A model generated the notes under the pieces. That model searched no databases, had not been told where the DNA came from, and worked only from the letters and a program-made list of their open reading frames with translations. Below are positions 59,358 to 64,000 of a stretch of DNA of 64,000 bases, in pieces; within the stretch, counting starts at the first letter, position 1, and each line of letters begins with the position of its first letter. Location: the IMG/VR virus record IMGVR_UViG_3300046170_000411, positions 1 to 64,000 of that record, one strand, 5' to 3'. The position numbers and the translations under genes are program-made. This DNA comes from a virus.

Positions 59358-59525
59358 ATGGCAAGAACAAGAAAACAAACTTGTGATGTTACTGGTATGA
59401 CAACCAGTGTAAACAATTTTTACAACAAACAAAACCATGTAAAAGCGGTAGATAATCTGCGTAGAGTTACTGGCGCTAACAAAGACCAGCTCAGAAGAAT
59501 GTTTAATCAATTAGCTACATACTAA
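59358..59525 (+). CDS. 55-residue basic protein, unknown
   Basis: MARTRKQTCDVTGMTTSVNN followed by FYNKQNHVKAVDNLRRVTGA and NKDQLRRMFNQLATY. The start at 59358 has an A/T-rich leader; an in-frame ATG at 59295 lies inside the exonuclease gene. It lies between exonuclease and SSB genes, so a replication accessory role is likely. Overlaps the next gene (one base). Confidence 0.65.
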   Translation: MARTRKQTCDVTGMTTSVNNFYNKQNHVKAVDNLRRVTGANKDQLRRMFNQLATY

Positions 59526-59839
59526 TGGCAAGTATTATTTCAGCAAACATTGACTTAACTAAAATTGATAAGTCAAAAATTTACGAAGGTAAAAAAGGTA
59601 AGTATTATCCAATTACTATTGTTCTTAACGATGAGCCTGGCCAATACGGCGACTCAGGATATATTCAAACGGAACAAACTAAAGAGGAACGTGATGCCAA
59701 GCAACCTAAAAGTTATTTAGGTAATGTTAAAGTGGTCTGGACTAACGGCGAAAATGTAACTACTGCCGCTAGAGAAGATTCACCTCAGCAAGCTTCTATG
59801 CAAGCGCAGGCGCCTGTAGAACCTGATCTTCCTTTCTAA
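59525..59839 (+). CDS. Single-stranded DNA-binding-like protein
   Basis: A 104-residue protein with a beta-rich core (GKYYPITIVLNDEPGQYGDS, SYLGNVKVVWTNGENV) and an acidic disordered tail ending EPDLPF. The D-(I/L)-P-F tip is the protein-interaction end of bacterial SSB. Location between recombination genes and primase-helicase supports an SSB role. The OB-fold itself was not proven. Confidence 0.7.
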   Translation: MASIISANIDLTKIDKSKIYEGKKGKYYPITIVLNDEPGQYGDSGYIQTEQTKEERDAKQPKSYLGNVKVVWTNGENVTTAAREDSPQQASMQAQAPVEPDLPF

Positions 59840-59910
59840 TGAATGAAGACTTTGATTTTTACGACGTCGAGTACGACGAAGACGGTGAAATAACTTTAAT
59901 TGAAGATTAA
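59839..59910 (+). CDS. 23-residue acidic peptide
   Basis: MNEDFDFYDVEYDEDGEITL then IED. Overlaps the SSB stop (TAATG) and ends one base before primase-helicase. More than 40% acidic; unknown. Confidence 0.5.
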   Translation: MNEDFDFYDVEYDEDGEITLIED

Positions 59911-61615
59911 ATGAATACAACAGAGATCAATGGATTTACGATTGACCAGTTCAATCAATATGACCTTGAGGTTGGCAAGAAAGAGGGTATATGCCCTAAA
60001 TGCTCACATGATAGGAAACCTGAAAATCGTAAAGCTAAATGCGCTATGTATGATTGGGAACGTGGTCTCGGCACTTGTATGAATTGTGATGAAGTATTTC
60101 AACTTCACACCTTTAAACGTAAAGGTGGTAGTGATAAAGTTTATGTTAGACCTGAGTGGAAAAATACCACTGAGCTATCTGACAAGGCTATTAAATGGTT
60201 CGAGGGTAGAGGCATATCACAATCTACCCTCAATCGTTTAAAGGTATCTGAAGGAGTAGAATGGATGCCTCAAACAAGTAAAAACGAAAATACTATTCAA
60301 TTTAATTATTTTATAAATAACGAATTAATAAATATAAAATATAGAGATGGTAGAAAAAACTTTAAACTTGTTAAGGATGCAGAAAAAGTATTCTATAATC
60401 TTGATAATATTGTTGGTCATGACTGGTGTATTATTGTGGAAGGCGAAATGGATGCTCTTAGTTTTTGTGAAGCTGGCATATATAACGTCATATCCGTACC
60501 AAACGGTGCTACACTTAATAGGCTTAACCTTGATTATCTTGATAACTGCATTGAGTACTTTGATGATAAATCAAAAATCATACTCGCTACAGATTCTGAT
60601 GAGGCTGGTCAAAATTTACAACAAGAGCTTATACGTCGATTTGGCGCGGAAGTATGTTGGTTGGCAAGTTTCGGAGAGTATAAAGATGCTAATGACCTTC
60701 TTATTGCTAGCGGCAGGAACGCTCTTCGCGATGCTATACACGATGCAAAACCTGTTCCATTAGAGAACGTTGTAACAGTAGGGGATATAAATGAAGAACT
60801 TGAAGAATTTATTTATGAAGGTTTTAAACCTGGGTATCAAATCGGTCTTGATAACTTTGATAGCATATTCAGTACTTATACAGGGCAATTCATCACCGTT
60901 ACAGGAGTGCCTAGCTCTGGCAAGTCTGATTTTGTTGATAGAATGGCTGTGGGTTACCAAATGAAGTATGGCTGGAAAACAGCATTTGCTTCACCAGAAA
61001 ACAAACCAACATTTTTACACGCTCACAAGCTAATCAGAAAGATTGGCGGCTGGATGCCTAAAGAAAATGATTTAGGCACTGAAAAGTGGAATCGCTGCTT
61101 TGAAATAGTAAATGATAATTTTTACTTTATAGAAGCAGAAAGATATGACTTAGACACAGGTACTTAAAAAAGGTGCTGAGTTAGTTAAAAGAAAAGGTAT
61201 TAAATGTTTAGTAATTGATCCTTACAATAAAGTTAAAATGAAAGGTGCTTCTGATATGTCTATACCAGATGCAACAATGGAGTATTTAGCTAAAATAGAA
61301 GCTTTTGCAAAAAAGTATGATGTTTTAGTAGTTGTTGTAGCGCACCCAACTAAAATGTACAAAAAAGATGATGGTACTATTGACGAACCTACTATGTATA
61401 ATATTAAAGGTGGTGGTGAATGGTATGACGCATCTTATCACGGTTTATTAGTGCATAGAGATTATACTAATAATTCTGTGAAAGTTAAAGTACTTAAAGT
61501 AAAATTTCAAAACTTAGGTGAGAATCAAGCAGAAGCACATTTTAAATGGAATCACGCTTCTGGAGACTATATGCCTTTAGCAGAAGTGCCTAGTGGGCCA
61601 ATGCCTTGGGATTAA
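59911..61615 (+). CDS. Bifunctional primase-helicase (T7 gp4-like), frame-broken
   Basis: About 568 residues when one extra base near 61155-61158 is removed (YDLD then QVLKKGAELVKRKG); otherwise it stops at 61167. The primase half has a zinc ribbon (Cys28, Cys31, Cys56, Cys59) and a TOPRIM domain (CIIVEGEMDALS with Glu177; ILATDSDEAGQ with Asp228/230). The helicase half is RecA/DnaB-like: Walker A GVPSSGKS at 332-339, Walker B CLVIDPYNKV after the break, then VVVVAHPTKM and a distal GEWYDASYHGLL. It unwinds DNA and makes primers at the fork. The break is inside the helicase core, so an unjoined product would be inactive as helicase. Confidence 0.9.
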
Positions 61616-61881
61616 TGGCAAAGAAAAAAGAAAATTGGATGCCAAAGTATCATCCTAATCCCGAAGAAATTAAAGCTTCTAATTATTGTATAAGAAACAA
61701 TATTAGAATTTCACCACTAGGTATTAATGGTGAAATTGGAAAATGGAAAATAGGTATAAATGTTGGACCATATGTAAAAGGTGAAAAAACTAATATAGCA
61801 CCTCATATATATGACAAACATACTATATGGCCTAGTTATTACGAAATGTGTAAATATTATTATGATAAACGTACAAGATGA
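61615..61881 (+). CDS. 88-residue protein, unknown
   Basis: MAKKKENWMPKYHPNPEEIK and NYCIRNNIRISPLGINGEIG, then a Tyr-rich C-terminus (YEMCKYYYDKRTR). The start at 61615 overlaps the helicase stop. A pattern of small proteins near helicase and thymidylate synthase genes in phages, function unknown. It overlaps thyA by 20 bases. Confidence 0.6.
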   Translation: MAKKKENWMPKYHPNPEEIKASNYCIRNNIRISPLGINGEIGKWKIGINVGPYVKGEKTNIAPHIYDKHTIWPSYYEMCKYYYDKRTR

Positions 61882-62692
61882 GTACAGAGGATTACTATCA
61901 GGAATACTCCACGGTGGAGCACAAAAAGAGGATAGAACAAAGACTGGGACACAATCTGTCTTTGGAAGAATGCTTCGACATGACATGGAACTTGGGTTTC
62001 CATTGCTAACAACTAAAAAAATATATTTTAAACATGCAGTTACGGAACTATTATGGATCTTACAGGGACGCACTGACATTGCTTACTTGCACGATCACGG
62101 TGTTACTTACTGGGATCCTGATTATAAGCGCTCAGGTAGAACTGACGGTACGCTCGGTCCTGTTTATGGGAAGCAGCTTAGGAACTTTAATGGTGTTGAT
62201 CAGCTTGAAAAAATACTCAAGCAAATTAAACAAGAGCCAAGCTCAAGGCGCATTATGGCAAGCTTATGGAATCCCAATGATATGGATGATATGGCACTCC
62301 CTCCTTGTCATTATGGCTTTCAAATATATATAAACGATGGAAAACTTAATTTATTATGGAACCAGCGATCTGCTGACGTCTTTCTTGGGTTGCCTTATGA
62401 TTTTGCCATGTATGGTTTACTCTTACTTATGTTGGCAAAAGGAGCGGGTTATAGACCTGGGCGTCTTACTGCTTCACTGGGTGATTGTCACCTTTACAAT
62501 AACCATATCGATCAAGCTACAGAGCAATTATCCCGTGATTTTAGGGAACTTCCTCGCGTGGGAATTGATTTTGGATTATCTATTGAAGAAGGAGCAGGAA
62601 ACTTTATAAGGATACCAACACATAAAATGATTCACTTGGTAAACTATAAACCTCATGAAGCAATTAAAGCCCAGCTCAATGTCGGAGTATAG
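61862..62692 (+). CDS. thyA: Thymidylate synthase (ThyA type)
   Basis: A 276-residue enzyme converting dUMP to dTMP with methylene-tetrahydrofolate. The start at 61862 (MINVQDEYRGLLSGILHGGA) matches the family's beginning; an upstream in-frame ATG at 61811 is inside the previous gene. Motifs: RTKTGTQSVFG (phosphate-binding Arg), LWILQGRTDIAYL, GPVYGKQLRN, the catalytic Cys149 in LPPCHYGFQI, RSADVFLGLPYDFAMYG and LGDCHLYNNH. All expected residues are present. With RNR it supplies dTTP. Confidence 0.96.
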   Translation: MINVQDEYRGLLSGILHGGAQKEDRTKTGTQSVFGRMLRHDMELGFPLLTTKKIYFKHAVTELLWILQGRTDIAYLHDHGVTYWDPDYKRSGRTDGTLGPVYGKQLRNFNGVDQLEKILKQIKQEPSSRRIMASLWNPNDMDDMALPPCHYGFQIYINDGKLNLLWNQRSADVFLGLPYDFAMYGLLLLMLAKGAGYRPGRLTASLGDCHLYNNHIDQATEQLSRDFRELPRVGIDFGLSIEEGAGNFIRIPTHKMIHLVNYKPHEAIKAQLNVGV

Positions 62693-62789
62693 ATACTGGT
62701 TTCAAAAAAATAATCATATGGGTAAATTTCTTAGCAAAAGAAGTTTAGAAATAATTAAATCAATAAAAAATGGAAACAGTTCTAAGTAA
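62679..62789 (+). CDS. 36-residue basic peptide
   Basis: MSEYRYWFQKNNHMGKFLSK then RSLEIIKSIKNGNSSK. It overlaps thyA by 14 bases and the next gene by 20 bases. Basic helix; unknown. Confidence 0.4.
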   Translation: MSEYRYWFQKNNHMGKFLSKRSLEIIKSIKNGNSSK

Positions 62790-63555
62790 AGGTAAGTACA
62801 AAATTTATCATATACCTGGTGTTAAAATTGGGTGTACAACAAATGTTCAAAAACGTATTATTGAAACTCAAGGCTATAAGCCAGGTGAATACGAAATACT
62901 TTTTGAAACAGATGATGTAGCAGAAGCTTCTAAAGTAGAGCAAACACTACAAAAAGATTTAGGGTATAAAGTAGATAGAAAACCTTATAAAGATTTATTT
63001 AAAAAGACTATGAATAAACACAGTTCATCACCAACTACAACTACATTTAAAATATCATCCAAAGAATTAAATGCAAACTTTTTAGCAGATTTAGAAATTA
63101 AAACACAGTATGGAACGTTCAAGCTTGACTCGACTGATAAGATTGATTGGGTTATATCTAATGTACATAATAGTCAATTTGGTCCTAGCACCTGTTATAT
63201 TTATAATAAAGCCATGGCTGAAGCGGGAGAGTTCCAAACTTTAACAAAAACTGTATTGTCAGATAATATGTTTGAAGATATAAGACAATGGGCTAATGAT
63301 CGCGGCTTATATGATAAAGGCGACGCTAAAACACAATTAATTAAATTATATGAAGAATCCGGAGAGTTATCCCAAGCTTTACTTAAAAATGATAAGGCAG
63401 GTATTATTGATGCTATTGGTGATAGCGTTGTTGTTCTTACTAATCTTGCCCACCTTGTCGGTACCGATATTGAAATTTGCATTAAGTCTGCTTATGATGA
63501 AATATCTAATAGAACTGGTAGAATGATTAACGGAACATTTGTAAAAGATGCGTGA
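62770..63555 (+). CDS. GIY-YIG-like domain fused to MazG-like NTP pyrophosphatase
   Basis: A 261-residue protein. Residues 8-35 (KYKIYHIPGVKIGCTTNVQK, RIIETQGY) show the K-I-G-x-T-x-x-x-x-x-R pattern of T5orf172/GIY-YIG-type nucleases, although a catalytic Tyr pair is poorly preserved. The C-terminal ~100 residues are all-alpha MazG-like: EESGELSQ (residues 195-202, E-x-x-E) and DAIGDSVVVL (214-223), where the usual E of ExxD is Ala. MazG-type enzymes hydrolyse dNTPs or ppGpp. The fusion suggests nucleotide-pool cleaning linked to a nuclease-like or regulatory N-terminal domain. A Ser/Thr-rich linker lies near residues 82-92. Confidence 0.75.
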   Translation: METVLSKGKYKIYHIPGVKIGCTTNVQKRIIETQGYKPGEYEILFETDDVAEASKVEQTLQKDLGYKVDRKPYKDLFKKTMNKHSSSPTTTTFKISSKELNANFLADLEIKTQYGTFKLDSTDKIDWVISNVHNSQFGPSTCYIYNKAMAEAGEFQTLTKTVLSDNMFEDIRQWANDRGLYDKGDAKTQLIKLYEESGELSQALLKNDKAGIIDAIGDSVVVLTNLAHLVGTDIEICIKSAYDEISNRTGRMINGTFVKDA

Positions 63556-63880
63556 TAAAATTATACAACAAGTAGTAAGTAAGATTCAAAAGCGATCTGA
63601 CGTAGGTTTTAAAAAGTATGGCGTTACTCTTTTCGATGATGACCAGCCACTAGATACTTGGCTCAATCATTTACAAGAAGAACTTATGGATGCCGTAAAC
63701 TATATTGAAAAAGCTCGTATGTCATTACGTGAAGAGATTGAAGAGTGCTACATTAAAGACTGGGAAGTAGATGCTGAACTTGTTTCTGCATATCCAGATC
63801 CTGGACCACCCGATCAATTAGGCTACAATATAAATAAAACATGGACAACTAATCATACTAATGAGACGAAGGAAAAGTAA
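63548..63880 (+). CDS. All-alpha NTP pyrophosphatase (MazG-like)
   Basis: A 110-residue helical protein (SKIQKRSDVGFKKYGVTLFD, DDQPLDTWLNHLQEELMDAV, NYIEKARMS). The pattern KRxxxGxxKYG...W(L)xHxQEExMDxxxYxEK is a short MazG-like/dATP-dGTP pyrophosphohydrolase family common in phages. EELMDA gives the metal-binding acidic residues. It overlaps the preceding MazG fusion by eight bases, so two pyrophosphatases are coupled. Confidence 0.75.
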   Translation: MRDKIIQQVVSKIQKRSDVGFKKYGVTLFDDDQPLDTWLNHLQEELMDAVNYIEKARMSLREEIEECYIKDWEVDAELVSAYPDPGPPDQLGYNINKTWTTNHTNETKEK

Positions 63881-64000
63881 AAAGCGTGGGCCTGTAACAG
63901 CAAAGAAAATTACATATGACGGTATTAACTTTGCTTCTGGCCTTGAACGCTACACTTATATGGCTTTAAAGAAAGAAAAACTATTTGAATATTATGAAGG
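63861..64000 (+). CDS. Start of a DUF1064-like nuclease (partial)
   Basis: The window ends in this gene, with 46 residues visible (MRRRKSKKRGPVTAKKITYD, GINFASGLERYTYMALKKEK). A basic N-terminus followed by (D)G-I-x-F-x-S-x-L-E matches the opening of DUF1064/endonuclease-I-like PDDEXK proteins used as Holliday-junction or fork resolvases. The active site lies beyond the window. It overlaps the previous gene by 20 bases. Confidence 0.65.
   Translation, partial: MRRRKSKKRGPVTAKKITYDGINFASGLERYTYMALKKEKLFEYYE

Noticed and set aside
2911-61615. Programmed +1 frameshifting as a general mechanism in this phage
   Set aside because: The break sites share no slippery motif, stop context or downstream structure; insertion errors explain all of them more simply.

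Overview
The window looks like one contiguous stretch of a tailed double-stranded DNA phage (Caudoviricetes, probably podovirus-like: there is no sheath, tape-measure or baseplate gene, but there are large internal virion proteins). The host is most likely a marine member of the Bacteroidota. The evidence is the low GC content, the AATAAATAAAAT-type A-rich leaders in place of Shine-Dalgarno sites, a secreted protein with a typical flavobacterial signal peptide ending in FAQ, and virion gene types known from crAss-like and other Bacteroidota phages. The lineage is an inference; no search could be run.

Layout. (1) 1-2842, plus strand: class I ribonucleotide reductase (end of nrdB, two small membrane or secreted proteins, nrdA), closed by a bidirectional terminator at 2871-2908. 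(2) 50431-2911, minus strand: the late block. In transcription order it runs: thioredoxin, small basic and fibre-like proteins, GroEL and GroES, a large tail-fibre array, lysis genes (holin, M15 peptidase), a second GroES-like protein, terminase, portal, scaffold-like proteins, major capsid protein, neck proteins, a tail hub apparently split over three genes, and internal virion proteins. The last is a ~2,300-residue protein with HAD and HEXXH domains. (3) 50432-50952: a very AT-rich divergent control region with an ATAATGY half-site array and one perfect palindrome. (4) 50953-64000, plus strand: the early block. It begins with about 17 tiny genes driven by four copies of a conserved promoter, then a structured RNA with a tRNA-like 3' end, an ATP-dependent DNA ligase, a sigma-70-like factor, an ERF annealing protein, a PDDEXK exonuclease, an SSB-like protein, primase-helicase, thymidylate synthase, two MazG-type NTP pyrophosphatases (one fused to a GIY-YIG-like domain) and the start of another nuclease.

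How it fits together. RNR, thymidylate synthase, the MazG-type proteins and perhaps thioredoxin supply and clean the dNTP pool. Primase-helicase, SSB, ERF, exonuclease and ligase form the replication/recombination module (no polymerase is visible here). The sigma-like protein is a candidate for the early-to-late switch, and the chaperonin pair probably folds virion proteins.

A caution applies to the whole window. At least eight places (TerL, primase-helicase, GroES-like, four in the giant virion protein, one early gene) show an intact protein continuing in another frame after exactly one extra base. All are in the same direction, so insertion errors in the sequence are the simplest explanation. 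The affected genes are described as continuous proteins where the join is clear.
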